Shown here: positions 8,310 through 17,355 of the stretch, piece after piece | How the letters are laid out: every line of letters starts with the position of its first letter | Numbering within the stretch: position 1 is the stretch's first letter | Assembly (NCBI GenBank): GCA_016932555.1 | Contig: JAFGCQ010000022.1 | Location: 1 to 48,711, forward strand | DNA length: 48,711 nucleotides | Direction: 5' to 3' | Source: Candidatus Zambryskiibacteriota bacterium | GTDB taxonomy: Bacteria; Patescibacteriota; Minisyncoccia; Phycocordibacterales; WO2-35-19 | The notes under the pieces: generated by a model | Database searches by the model: none | What the model was told of the DNA's origin: nothing | Seen by the model: only the letters and a program-made list of their open reading frames with translations | Made by a program: the position numbers and the translations under genes

Positions 8310-8678
8310 TTAATTCATATGTTCTTTGCAAGTACGAGCTGCTTGGTTGGCAATAAGGCGCTCTTCCTCTATTGATCCACCACAAACCTCACATTTACCA
8401 TATTCACCTTTATCAATTTTATCCAAAGCGTCTTTAATATCGTTGTATCTGATTTCTAATTCTTTAAGTACTGCTGTATTACTCTCAAATTCTTCAATAT
8501 TATCTGCAATTTCATTAGGATCGGCCGTTTCTTCGTTTTGGAGAGTTGGCTCAGCCTCCCAATCTTTTTCATTATCAGGATTTTTACGACCTAGATCATT
8601 AAGTTCTTTTTCAACTTCAATGAGTTCTTCTTCTAATTTTTCCTTAAAATAATCTATATCTATATCATCTCTATTCAT
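8310..8678 (-). CDS. DksA/TraR-family zinc-finger protein
   Basis: 122 aa with a long acidic N-terminal coiled coil (about 10-90) and a C-terminal zinc finger: C96-EVC99 and C117-KEH120. The fourth ligand is His rather than the usual Cys. The tip of the coiled coil lacks an obvious DxxDxA motif, so RNA polymerase secondary-channel activity is uncertain. On the minus strand TAGAAT preceded by TGC ends six bases before the ATG: an extended -10 and a leaderless start. First gene of a probable operon with comM, the exchanger and the CapA-like gene. Confidence 0.85.
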   Translation of the reverse strand: MNRDDIDIDYFKEKLEEELIEVEKELNDLGRKNPDNEKDWEAEPTLQNEETADPNEIADNIEEFESNTAVLKELEIRYNDIKDALDKIDKGEYGKCEVCGGSIEEERLIANQAARTCKEHMN

Positions 8679-8701
8679 ATATCAATTCTAGCACAAAGTC
8701 C

Positions 8702-10006
8702 TCATCTGACAACTGCTCGAGAAGCGTAAGTATCTGTCAAATTTCCTATAATATGAATATTATTAGTTATCAAAATAGTATTTTTATCAAGAAAAGTATA
8801 GACTAATTTAGTTTCTCCTCTACCATTAACTAATCCCCTAGTATCTTTGTTTTTAATAATCACGTCTTTCCAAGCAAAAACTTCTGGATTAATTAAAATA
8901 TCTGCATCTTCGTTTGTATTAATTAATTCATTTTCAATTATTGATCTAGAAATATTATTGGCCTCTGTATCAACTTCAGGCTTAACATTTAAAAACGCTA
9001 AATCTTCAAAAATATATTTTTCCCATTCAATCATAGCTGAAAAAGCCACCCCAAAATCATCAACAGTAAGAATAAGAAACGGATAATTTCTGTTTTCTTT
9101 GGAAAAAATGCCAATATTATAATTATCTTGCAAAGTTCTAATTAAACCAACTGGTAGAGAAAGGTTCAGAAAACTGAATAATTGTTCTGCCGTTTTTAAA
9201 GAAACGCCACTGGAATCTGAAATTTTCACCAAATTAACTCCGTTTTCAGTTGCTAATTTATTTAAACCCACTCCCAAACTGTCTTCAGTTACATTAGCTA
9301 GAGTTGTTATGTTGTTGTAAGGTATGATTGAAACTTCTATAGACAAGTCAGTGGTCGGTTTTGTATTCAGAAAGTTTAAGACATATAACACTGTCAATAC
9401 TCCTCCAGTTACTAAAAGTAGGCTGGAAATTAAAATAATAATATTGGTATAAAGATTTTTTTTATTTTTACCGGGTAATTTTATTTTTTTGCTTTCCTCT
9501 TCAATTTTTTTCTTTATTTTTGCTTCTTCTTCTAGAATTTTTTCTTGTTCTATTCTATGCTTTTCTTCCATTTCTTTACGTTCCTGAACTCTTTTTTCTA
9601 TTTCTTTTATTTTCTCTTCTTCAATTTTTTTATTTTCTTGCTCATTTTCTTCTTCTATTTGCTTTCTTTGTATTTCTTGCATTTCTTGCTGTTCTCTGGC
9701 AATTTTTTCTTCTTCTTTTTTTCTCTGTTCTTCAATTTCTCTTTGTTTTTTATTAATCTCTTTTTCCTCTTTTTTCATCTGTTCTTTTATTCTTTCTTGT
9801 TCCTGGGTTTTTTCTTCTCTCTCTTGCTGCCGTTTTTTTTCTTTAACAGTAATAGACATTACTGATTCATTTTTTTGTTTTATAAAATCAGAAACATCTC
9901 CGCGATAAGTTCGCAGAGAAGGTATCTTAACTTTATTATGTAAAGCTTTTATAACTCTACCAAATTTACTTGAAGAATTTTGAGAATTATTACTTTCGGG
10001 ATCCAT
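8702..10006 (-). CDS. Single-pass membrane protein with long charged coiled coil
   Basis: 434 aa, not recognised. Order: basic cytoplasmic start (1-50), a very highly charged E/K/Q-rich coiled coil (about 55-180), one membrane helix (NIIILISSLLLVTGGVLTVL, about 190-212), and an extracytoplasmic domain of about 220 aa with FLILTVDDFGVAF and EWEKYIFEDLAFL motifs. The outer domain has several predicted N-terminal beta strands and no cysteines. Similar architectures (long cytoplasmic coil plus outer domain) occur in candidate-phyla genomes without known function. A scaffold linking cytoplasm and envelope is only inference. TAAAAT ends six bases before the ATG, so the start is likely leaderless. 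It lies between pnp and the dksA-like gene on the same strand. Confidence 0.75.
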   Translation of the reverse strand: MDPESNNSQNSSSKFGRVIKALHNKVKIPSLRTYRGDVSDFIKQKNESVMSITVKEKKRQQEREEKTQEQERIKEQMKKEEKEINKKQREIEEQRKKEEEKIAREQQEMQEIQRKQIEEENEQENKKIEEEKIKEIEKRVQERKEMEEKHRIEQEKILEEEAKIKKKIEEESKKIKLPGKNKKNLYTNIIILISSLLLVTGGVLTVLYVLNFLNTKPTTDLSIEVSIIPYNNITTLANVTEDSLGVGLNKLATENGVNLVKISDSSGVSLKTAEQLFSFLNLSLPVGLIRTLQDNYNIGIFSKENRNYPFLILTVDDFGVAFSAMIEWEKYIFEDLAFLNVKPEVDTEANNISRSIIENELINTNEDADILINPEVFAWKDVIIKNKDTRGLVNGRGETKLVYTFLDKNTILITNNIHIIGNLTDTYASRAVVR

Positions 10007-10020
10007 GTAAATATTTTACC

Positions 10021-12123
10021 TTATTTACCCTTCTTAACAAAGTTTGGATCAGCATCTTTTATGGATAACTTTATCTTTCCCATAGCATCAACACTTTTGA
10101 CGACTACAGGTACTTTCATACCAACTTTAAGATAATTTTCAGTTTTATCTATTCTAAAGGGTGCAATCTCAGAAATATGAACTAGACCGTCAATTTTGGG
10201 TCCAAGTTTTACAATAGCACCAAAATCAGCTACTCTAACTACCTCGCCTATAGCTTTTTCACCTGCTTTAAATTCTTTAACGATTTGTTCAATAGCAGCT
10301 CGAGCTTTTTCAGTACTAACAGTTTCCCCAGTTATATAAACTGTACCATCATCTTCAACATCAATTTCTGTGCCAGTATCGTCTTTGATTTCATTAATAA
10401 CTTTGCCACCAGAACCAATAACCTGGCCAATTTGATCTGGTCGGATTTTGATCATAACAATTTTAGGAGCTCGAGGAGAAATTTCAGCACGAGGTTCTTT
10501 AATTTCCTTATTAATAACATCTAAAATCTCCAACCGAGCTTTTTTGGCTTTCTCAAAAGCTTCAGCTAAAATATTTATCGGAATACCGTTCACTTTAACG
10601 TCCATCTGCACTGCTGTCACCCCATCTCGAGTACCAGCTACTTTAAAATCCATATCACCATGCTCATCTTCAGGCCCTTGGATGTCTGTTAGAATTTTAT
10701 ATTGACCATTTGAGCTTAGCATCACACCTGAAGCAATGCCGGCTACTGGTTTCCTTATTGGCACACCACCGTCCATTAGAGCTAAAGTGCTAGCGCAAAC
10801 TGAACCCATAGAAGAAGAACCATTTGAGGAAAGAGTTTCGGAGACTAAACGAATAGTGTAAGGAAAATCTTCTTTACTTGGAATCACCGGCAAAAGAGCT
10901 TTTTCAGCCAAGTTGCCATGGCCGATCATTCTTCTATTAGTGCCGCCAATGCGACCAGTTTCGCCTACAGAAAACGGTGGAAAATTATAATGGTGCATAA
11001 ATCTTTTATCTGTTTTGGTTTCCATATCATCAATCATTTGCGAATCATTAGGACCTCCTAAAGTTAGAGCCGAAAAAATATGGGTACCGCCACGATAAAA
11101 AATTCCGGTACCATGTAGTATAGGTGACACTCCACCAGCCTTGGCGTAAAGTTTTCTGACTTCATCAAAATCTCTACCGTCTATTCTTTTATTCTGCTCT
11201 AGAGAGATTTTATGGACAAAATTATCAATAGCCTCATTAAAAAGTTGACCTGCTAATTTCCTGTTCGCCTCAAGTAAGTTTTTTTCTAGATAAGAAAACC
11301 ACTTTTTATGTAATTCATAAATTTTAGCTTTACCTGGCTCGCCAATAATATCTCCCAAATTTGCTATTACTTCTTTATTAAAAGCCTTTTCTAAATCTGC
11401 CGGGATTCCTTTCTCTTCTATTTTTATTTTCTCCTTACCTATTTCTTTGATAATTTTAGCTTGAAAATTCTGAACTTTAACAATTTCCTCTCTAGCTTTT
11501 TCCAAAGTTTTTACAAGCATTTCTTCAGAAGCCTCGTTAGAGCCGATCTCAATCATATTGATCAAATCATCTTTACCACAAGCGAGAGTATCTATCTCAA
11601 AATCGGCGCTGTTTCTAATTTCATAAGAAGGATTTACGACAAATTCATCACTATTCTTAATTTTGCCGATCCTCACTGCGCTAACTGGACCACTCCAAGG
11701 AATATGAGAAACGCCAAGAGCTAGCGAAGCCCCGATAACTCCCAAAACATCAGGATCATAAGTACCCAAAGAAAGCACTGTCACTACCACTTGTACTTCG
11801 TTTCTCATTTTTTGATTAAAGAGTGGACGGATAGTCCTATCCACAATGCGGCCAGATAGAATAGCTTCATCTGAAGGTCGCCCTTCTCTCCTTACAAAAC
11901 GCGAACCCAAAATTTGGCCGGCAGCATAAAAACGCTCTTCATATTCCACTGTAAGTGGAAAATAGTCAGCGTCTTTTTCATCTTCAGACATAACCACCGT
12001 TACTAAAACAGTAGTATCTCCCAAAGTCAGGAGTACCGAGCCGTGGGCATTCTCAGTCAAATCGCTAAATTCGGCGATTAGTTTTTCGCCGTTAAAAGGA
12101 ACTTCAAATTTTTTAGATTTCAT
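10021..12123 (-). CDS. pnp: Polyribonucleotide nucleotidyltransferase (PNPase)
   Basis: 700 aa when started at MKSKKFEVPF (12123), which has a weak Shine-Dalgarno (TAGGTG) and matches the family N-terminus; the open frame extends 19 codons further. PNPase degrades RNA phosphorolytically from 3' to 5' as a trimer. Domains in order: RNase PH 1 (FYAAGQILGSRFVRREGRPS), helical linker, catalytic RNase PH 2 (GTGIFYRGGTHIFSALTLG, SSNGSSSMGSVCASTLALMDGG), KH (IGQVIGSGGKVINEIKDDTG) and S1 (GEVVRVADFGAIVKLGPKIDGLVHISEIA). All domains are intact. It is likely co-transcribed with the coiled-coil membrane protein 15 bases downstream. Confidence 0.98.
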   Translation of the reverse strand: MKSKKFEVPFNGEKLIAEFSDLTENAHGSVLLTLGDTTVLVTVVMSEDEKDADYFPLTVEYEERFYAAGQILGSRFVRREGRPSDEAILSGRIVDRTIRPLFNQKMRNEVQVVVTVLSLGTYDPDVLGVIGASLALGVSHIPWSGPVSAVRIGKIKNSDEFVVNPSYEIRNSADFEIDTLACGKDDLINMIEIGSNEASEEMLVKTLEKAREEIVKVQNFQAKIIKEIGKEKIKIEEKGIPADLEKAFNKEVIANLGDIIGEPGKAKIYELHKKWFSYLEKNLLEANRKLAGQLFNEAIDNFVHKISLEQNKRIDGRDFDEVRKLYAKAGGVSPILHGTGIFYRGGTHIFSALTLGGPNDSQMIDDMETKTDKRFMHHYNFPPFSVGETGRIGGTNRRMIGHGNLAEKALLPVIPSKEDFPYTIRLVSETLSSNGSSSMGSVCASTLALMDGGVPIRKPVAGIASGVMLSSNGQYKILTDIQGPEDEHGDMDFKVAGTRDGVTAVQMDVKVNGIPINILAEAFEKAKKARLEILDVINKEIKEPRAEISPRAPKIVMIKIRPDQIGQVIGSGGKVINEIKDDTGTEIDVEDDGTVYITGETVSTEKARAAIEQIVKEFKAGEKAIGEVVRVADFGAIVKLGPKIDGLVHISEIAPFRIDKTENYLKVGMKVPVVVKSVDAMGKIKLSIKDADPNFVKKGK

Positions 12124-12250
12124 ACACCTATTGAACGAGATCAATTCTTGGGTGTTTTTATTTCCAAATCTTAGAAACAAAAATACTCAAAAATTGGATA
12201 TCTCGCGTTTATTATAATAAAAGCAATATAACACATCTATGCACTTTTTT

Positions 12251-12375
12251 CTAACCTACCCCCATCCCCTCCCTTACTTTAAGGGAGGGGTGCCTCATAT
12301 TTATAATTCTCTCTAAACTCTAAAAGATTGGTTGCCTTATCCCCTCCTTAGAGTAAGGAGGGCTAGGGAGGTTAG
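12251..12375. repeat. CTAACC-ended inverted-repeat element, copy 1 (125 bp)
   Basis: The element begins CTAACCTACCCCC and ends GGGAGGTTAG, so its ends are inverted repeats. Just inside each end is a hairpin: CCCCTCCCTTACTTTAAGGGAGGGG on the left and CCCCTCCTTAGAGTAAGGAGGG on the right. It fills the space between fusA and pnp, ending three bases from the fusA stop. A second copy with the same ends and layout is at 20523-20644. No ORF is encoded; this is the profile of a MITE-like or dimeric REP-like element. Confidence 0.75.
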
Positions 12376-12378
12376 AGA

Positions 12379-14532
12379 CTATTTCCTCGCTTCAATGATA
12401 GAAGTAGCGACGTTAACAGGCACGATAGCATAGTGGTCGAATTCGATATTAGCGTTGCCACGACCTTCGGTCATGGAACGCAGAGTGGTAACATAGCCGA
12501 AGAGTTCAGCTAAAGGAACTTTAGCTTTAATAACTTTAAGTCCAGCCCGGTCTTCCATACCTTCAACCAACCCTCGCTTTGAAGAAAGATGACCAGTAAT
12601 ATCACCCATAAATTTTTCTGGTACTAAGACTTCTAGCTTCATAATTGGTTCTAGGAGAACCGGCTTAGCTTTTTTAGCTGCTTCTTGGAAAGCTTGCGAA
12701 GCGGCAATCTTGTAAGCAATTTCCGATGAGTCAACATCATGATAAGAACCGAAAGTTAGCTCACAGGAAATATCAATCATTTTATAACCGGCTACAATAC
12801 CACGATCCATAGCTTCTTTAATACCCTTTTCCACGGCTGGAATAAATTCTGATGGGATAATGCCACCTTTGATAGAATCGATGAATTCGAAATGATCATA
12901 GCGATGAACATTTTTCTGTTTCTTTTTACCTTCTACTTCTGGTTCCAGTGGTTTAACATTTAATTTAACATGACCATATTGACCCTTACCACCAGTTTGT
13001 TTAATGTATTTGGTTTCCGCTTCAGCTTTGCCAGTGATAGTTTCTTTGTAAGCCACCTGTGGGGCACCGATATTGGCTTCAACATTAAATTCTCTCTTCA
13101 TACGATCCACCAAAATATCCAAATGTAATTCGCCCATGCCCATAATTACAGTTTCGCCAGTCTCTTGATCAGATTTTATGCGGAAAGTTGGATCTTCATC
13201 AGCTAGACGGTTAAGAGCTAAACCCATTTTCTCTTGGTCAGCCTTAGTTTTCGGTTCAATACGCAAAGAAATCACTGGCTCAGGGAAGGTAATTTCCTCA
13301 AGAATAATCGGGTGTTCCTCATCACAAAAAGTATGAGAAGTTTTCGCCCCCTTCAAGCCAACAGCGGCGGCAATTTCACCAGCAAAAACTTTTTTCACCT
13401 CTTCTCTCTTGTCGGCCTGTAAACGCACAATGCGGCCTAATCTTTCCTTGTCACCAGTGCTAGCATTATAGAGATAGGAACCAGCTTCAATGGTGCCAGA
13501 GTAAACTCTAAAGAAAGTTAATTGACCAACGAACGGATCGGCCTGAAGCTTGAAAGCTAAAGCGGCAAAGGGTTCATCATCTGAAGGATGTCTCTCGATC
13601 TCTTCACCGGTTTTGGGATCAATACCTTTAATGGCCGGGATATCCAAAGGCGAAGGTAAATAATCAACCACCGCATCCAAAATCAATTGGACACCCTTGT
13701 TTTTCAAAGCCGAACCACAAAAAACTGGAAAGATTTTGTTTTCGATAACTGCTTTTCTTAGTATTTTCTTCAAATTTTCTATGGGCACTTCCTCGCCACC
13801 TAGATATTTGTTCATGGCCTCCTCATCATTCTCTACAATTTTCTCCAAAAGCTCGCCTCGATATTTTTCAGCATCAGGTTTAAGCTCTGCCGGAATTTCA
13901 ATTTCAATTACTTCACTGCCTAACTGGCCTTCAAATTTATAACCTTTCATGGTTAAAAGATCTATCACGCCTTCGTGTTTATCTTCTTCACCTGTGGGAA
14001 TCTGCATACGAACCGCATTCTTGGAAAGTCTTGCTAAAATAGATTGATAAGATTTTTCAAAATTAGCACCGGTGCGATCAAGTTTATTTATAAAACAAAG
14101 ACGAGGTACGGATGCCTCCTCAGCATAGCGCCAGTTAGTCTCAGATTGAGGTTCTACTCCAGCTACGCCATCAAAAACAATGATTGCACCATCTAATACT
14201 CTCATAGATCTCTTCACTTCAGCGGTAAAATCAATATGGCCCGGAGTGTCAATGATGTTAAAGCGAAACTTTTTATCTATATCTTTCTTGTGAGCCTCTG
14301 GAGTATAAGTAGGAGCCCAAAAGCAAGTGATAGCTGCAGCGGTTATGGTGATACCTCTTTCTCTCTCTTGAGCCATCCAGTCAGTGGTTGTCTCGCCTTC
14401 GTGTACTTCACCGATTTTATGCTGACTTCCTGTGTAATACAAAATACGTTCGGAGGTAGTAGTCTTCCCCGCATCAATATGGGCAATAATGCCGAAATTT
14501 CTAACTTTTTCTAATGGGTAGTCGCGTTGCAT
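12379..14532 (-). CDS. fusA: Elongation factor G
   Basis: 717 aa translational GTPase that drives ribosomal translocation. G motifs: AHIDAGKTT, RGITI, DTPGHIDF, NKLDRTGAN and the SAL segment; then domains II to V including LHLDILVDRMKREF and the tip segment GGKGQYGHVKLNVKP. A short lysine-rich insertion (EVEGKKKQKNVHRYDHF, about 535-551) is longer than in typical EF-G. TATAAT ends seven bases before the ATG with no Shine-Dalgarno, so this gene may have its own leaderless transcript in addition to the S12-S7 operon. Confidence 0.98.
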   Translation of the reverse strand: MQRDYPLEKVRNFGIIAHIDAGKTTTSERILYYTGSQHKIGEVHEGETTTDWMAQERERGITITAAAITCFWAPTYTPEAHKKDIDKKFRFNIIDTPGHIDFTAEVKRSMRVLDGAIIVFDGVAGVEPQSETNWRYAEEASVPRLCFINKLDRTGANFEKSYQSILARLSKNAVRMQIPTGEEDKHEGVIDLLTMKGYKFEGQLGSEVIEIEIPAELKPDAEKYRGELLEKIVENDEEAMNKYLGGEEVPIENLKKILRKAVIENKIFPVFCGSALKNKGVQLILDAVVDYLPSPLDIPAIKGIDPKTGEEIERHPSDDEPFAALAFKLQADPFVGQLTFFRVYSGTIEAGSYLYNASTGDKERLGRIVRLQADKREEVKKVFAGEIAAAVGLKGAKTSHTFCDEEHPIILEEITFPEPVISLRIEPKTKADQEKMGLALNRLADEDPTFRIKSDQETGETVIMGMGELHLDILVDRMKREFNVEANIGAPQVAYKETITGKAEAETKYIKQTGGKGQYGHVKLNVKPLEPEVEGKKKQKNVHRYDHFEFIDSIKGGIIPSEFIPAVEKGIKEAMDRGIVAGYKMIDISCELTFGSYHDVDSSEIAYKIAASQAFQEAAKKAKPVLLEPIMKLEVLVPEKFMGDITGHLSSKRGLVEGMEDRAGLKVIKAKVPLAELFGYVTTLRSMTEGRGNANIEFDHYAIVPVNVATSIIEARK

Positions 14533-14557
14533 AAATTTAATTATAAAATATTTTAGA

Positions 14558-14583
14558 TAAAAATCCGCCCAAGGCGGACAATA
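14558..14583 (-). terminator. Palindromic repeat acting as terminator between rpsG and fusA
   Basis: TCCGCC-TTG-GGCGGA read on the minus strand is followed by TTTTTATC. The same palindrome (TCCGCC/GGCGGA, spacer CAA or TTG) recurs at 34757 and inside exonuclease III at 44122, so a dispersed repeat has come to serve as a terminator here. Confidence 0.6.
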
Positions 14584-14616
14584 AAAATATACACTAAAAA
14601 TATAATAGATGCAAAA

Positions 14617-15087
14617 TTACCAAGCGAAGTGGGCAAAGGCCTTGTTGGCTTCGGCCATTTTGTGGACGTTTTCGCGTTTCCTCACAGCTTCACCTTCGTT
14701 TTTAGATGCCAAAATTATTTCTTCAGAAAGCCGCTCGGTCATCGGTGCCCCCGATTTAGCTTTAGCAGCATCGATAATCCATTTCATTGAAAGATAGGTT
14801 CGCCTTTCTGGTCTAACCTCTCTTGGCACTTGATAGTTGGCACCACCAACTCTTCGAGAGCGTACTTCCATAGTGGGACCAGTATTTTTAAGAGCAGCAT
14901 CAAAAATTTCCATCGGATCTTCAACTTTAGCTTTCTCTTTAACTAAATCAAAAGCTTTATAAACGATCTTGCGGGCAGTATTCTTTTTACCACGTTCCAT
15001 TATGTAATTAATAAACTTTTCAATTTTAGGAGAATTGAATTTTATATCCGGCTTTGGAATATTTCTATTTTTAACTTTTCCTCTCAT
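14617..15087 (-). CDS. rpsG: 30S ribosomal protein uS7
   Basis: 156 aa, normal length. Primary 16S-binding protein that nucleates the 30S head. The N-terminus MRGKVKNRNIPKPDIKFNSP, the YIMERGKKNTARKIVYKAFD helix, the RSRRVGGANYQVPREVRPERR beta hairpin and the C-terminal REnVHKMAEANKAFAHF segment are all present. TAAAAT preceded by TTG ends six bases before the ATG, again suggesting an extra leaderless start. Middle gene of the str operon. Confidence 0.97.
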   Translation of the reverse strand: MRGKVKNRNIPKPDIKFNSPKIEKFINYIMERGKKNTARKIVYKAFDLVKEKAKVEDPMEIFDAALKNTGPTMEVRSRRVGGANYQVPREVRPERRTYLSMKWIIDAAKAKSGAPMTERLSEEIILASKNEGEAVRKRENVHKMAEANKAFAHFAW

Positions 15088-15128
15088 GTGCGAATTTTAC
15101 AAATAAGATCGAAGGATGCTAATAAAAA

Positions 15129-15545
15129 TTATTTTGAACCTTTAGATTTTTTAACACCGTAAACTGATCTCGAATTTTTGCGATTCTCCACTCCACCCGC
15201 ATCTAGTCGACCTCGAACAATAGTGTAACGGACACCAATATCTTTTACCCTGCCACCGCGTAACATAACTACTGAATGCTCCTGCAAATTGTGACCGATA
15301 CCTGGAATATAAGCAGTTACCTCCATGCCATTAGTTAGACGTACCCTGGCAATTTTCCTGATAGCTGAATTAGGCTTCCTGGGAGTCTTGGTAGTAACTT
15401 TAGTGCAAACTCCTCTTTTGAAGGGAGATGGGTAATACACCGGTTTGTTCTTCTTGGTATTAAAACCACGCGCCAAAGCTACCGCTTTAGATTTACGCCT
15501 AATAATTTTTCTTTTCTTTCTTTTTAATTGGTTTATGGTGGACAT
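15129..15545 (-). CDS. rpsL: 30S ribosomal protein uS12
   Basis: 138 aa. S12 lies at the decoding centre and affects fidelity. Conserved blocks: [41 protein letters not shown] and RSVYGVKK. Two unusual points are visible. The first lysine of the usual TPKKPNSA loop is Arg (TPRKPNSA), equivalent to the K43R change known to give streptomycin resistance. The usual KDLPGVRY is KDIGVRY, one residue shorter and without the proline. The N-terminus (about 25 residues) is basic and longer than in E. coli. First gene of the str operon, directly after a terminator. Confidence 0.97.
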   Translation of the reverse strand: MSTINQLKRKKRKIIRRKSKAVALARGFNTKKNKPVYYPSPFKRGVCTKVTTKTPRKPNSAIRKIARVRLTNGMEVTAYIPGIGHNLQEHSVVMLRGGRVKDIGVRYTIVRGRLDAGGVENRKNSRSVYGVKKSKGSK

Positions 15546-15548
15546 CTA

Positions 15549-15585
15549 AAAAAACTTTAAGCTTTGAGCTAAAAGCTTAGGGTAA
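15549..15585 (-). terminator. Rho-independent terminator upstream of rpsL
   Basis: On the minus strand AAGCTTT and AAAGCTT arms are followed by AAAGTTTTTTTAG. It separates the two-component genes from the str operon; the U-tract ends at the rpsL start codon. Confidence 0.6.
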
Positions 15586-15616
15586 TTTAATATAAAGTAG
15601 ACAAAAAAGCAACCTT

Positions 15617-16003
15617 TTAATTGCTCCCCAGGACATCTTCAATCTTTTCAATCATTTCATTCATACTGTTTTCTGTTTTAATAATATATGAGAAACTGCC
15701 ATCTTCTACCGCTTTAGCCACCGCTTTAGCATCTTCAACTGCGGTTAACATTATTATTTTAGCGTTCTTACCCCATTCATCACTCCTCAAACTACCTAAA
15801 ACTGCCCAACCATCCATTTTGGGCATTAAAATATCGAGTAAAATGATGTCCGGATGAATTTCTAGAGCTTTGTTTAAGCCCTCTTCTCCATCTCCAGCCC
15901 CTACAACCTTAAAGCCAGATAAGCTAAGTTTATCAACCAAAACTTTCCTTAAATTACTGTCATCATCTATTATTAGAACTGTTTTTTGTCTTTCTTGATT
16001 CAT
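15617..16003 (-). CDS. Stand-alone response regulator receiver
   Basis: 128 aa containing only a CheY-like receiver domain. Visible: VLIIDDD acidic pair, phosphoacceptor Asp in PDIILLDILMPKMDG, the Thr of MLTAVED and the switch Lys in SYIIKTE. No DNA-binding output domain follows, so it acts by protein interaction or as a phosphorelay intermediate. It lies 25 bases after the histidine kinase gene and is almost certainly its partner. Confidence 0.93.
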   Translation of the reverse strand: MNQERQKTVLIIDDDSNLRKVLVDKLSLSGFKVVGAGDGEEGLNKALEIHPDIILLDILMPKMDGWAVLGSLRSDEWGKNAKIIMLTAVEDAKAVAKAVEDGSFSYIIKTENSMNEMIEKIEDVLGSN

Positions 16004-16028
16004 ATTTCTATTTTTAAATTTTAAATTT

Positions 16029-17348
16029 TTAAAGTCTTATAATAAAAGTACTACCCTGATTTTCTATAGAAGAAAATTCAATATTACCACCCATATTCTC
16101 TATTAAAGATTTTACTAAATATAAACCTAAACCAGAACTTTGGCTAGTACCGACATTGCGAGCATTCTCTGCTCTGAATAATTTACTAAACACCTTATCT
16201 TGTTCCGCTTTAGGAATACCTATTCCAGTATCAGAAACAATAATCATTCTACCTTGAGAAGAATCTTCAAATTTTACACTTATTGTACCTCCTTCTGGTG
16301 TGTATTTTACCGCATTTGAAATAAGATTGTGTATTACAATTTTTAAGAATTTTGGATCTATTTCGACATTTTTCAATTTATCATTATATTGTTTTTTGAT
16401 GTTTAGGTTTTTTTCGCTAATTTGGGGATTTAATTCAGTAAATATACTCTCTGTAAGCTCTTTGACATTGACTAATTTTTTCTCAGGTTTTATAGAACCT
16501 ACTTCGATTTTTGATATGTTAAGCAAAGTGTTAGTGATTTCAATCATATTTTGATTCACTTTTTGTATTGTGTTGATATAATCCTTTTGCTTCTCATTAA
16601 ATTCTCCTAAACTACCGGAAAGTAACATGTCTGCATACCATTTAATAGTAGCCGTTGGAGTTCGAAGTTGGTGAGAAGCTAAAGAAAGAAATTCGGTTTT
16701 AGCTTTATCCAATTTTTTACGCTCAGTTATATCAAATATGGTAGCTAATCCTTTATTTGAAGGCCCAAAACCTTTAGTCAAAAACACAGAAACTAAAGCA
16801 AATTTTTGATTTTCTTTTTTGGTATTAAACTGGAGTTCCTCTTTATTTATTGGCATATCAGATTTGTAATATTCAAAAAGTTTTTCTGACTTTTCTTTAT
16901 CTTCTTTAGAGCAAAAATAAAAAAGATTTTGCCCCTCAATTTCCTCACGTGAAGCTTCAAAAAAGCGCAAAGTTGCCTTGTTGGGGTCATTAATATTACC
17001 AGCTTCGTCTAAAATTACGTATGGCACGGGAGATTCTTCATAGAGTTTTGTAAATTGAGTTAAAGATATCGTTATTGATTCAGTTTCTTCTCCAGCTATT
17101 GACGCCGCTCTATATTCTACTGACAAAAGTAGATAAATAATCCAAGAAATAAGGAGCAAGATAAAAATCAATAAAACATTTAAAATAAAAAACCTAATGT
17201 CTTCAGCTGAAAAATGACTATTGATATATTTATTGGGGTCACCAAAAAAATTTTTAAGAAGACCAGAAGAAAAAACAAAGAGACTTAAAGAAATTAGAAA
17301 AATACAGAGTGAGGTAATAATATATTTTGTTATAGAATTTTTCCTCAT
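16029..17348 (-). CDS. PAS-domain sensor histidine kinase
   Basis: 439 aa. Two membrane helices (about 9-31 and 50-74) enclose only a short extracytoplasmic loop, so sensing is probably cytoplasmic or membrane-based. A PAS domain (EESPVPYVILDEAGNINDPN, about 108-210) precedes the HisKA domain with H box FLSLASHQLRTPTATIKWYA, then N box (NLISNAVKYTPEGG), G1 (DTGIGIP) and G2 (SGLGLYL). All catalytic boxes are intact. It begins eight bases after the M50 protease stop. M50 protease, kinase and regulator form one transcription unit. Confidence 0.95.
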   Translation of the reverse strand: MRKNSITKYIITSLCIFLISLSLFVFSSGLLKNFFGDPNKYINSHFSAEDIRFFILNVLLIFILLLISWIIYLLLSVEYRAASIAGEETESITISLTQFTKLYEESPVPYVILDEAGNINDPNKATLRFFEASREEIEGQNLFYFCSKEDKEKSEKLFEYYKSDMPINKEELQFNTKKENQKFALVSVFLTKGFGPSNKGLATIFDITERKKLDKAKTEFLSLASHQLRTPTATIKWYADMLLSGSLGEFNEKQKDYINTIQKVNQNMIEITNTLLNISKIEVGSIKPEKKLVNVKELTESIFTELNPQISEKNLNIKKQYNDKLKNVEIDPKFLKIVIHNLISNAVKYTPEGGTISVKFEDSSQGRMIIVSDTGIGIPKAEQDKVFSKLFRAENARNVGTSQSSGLGLYLVKSLIENMGGNIEFSSIENQGSTFIIRL

Positions 17349-17355
17349 ATCTTTT

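Noticed and set aside
9520-9865. Two ORFs rich in Phe and Leu opposite the coiled-coil gene
   Set aside because: They are antisense shadows of the E/K-rich coil codons.
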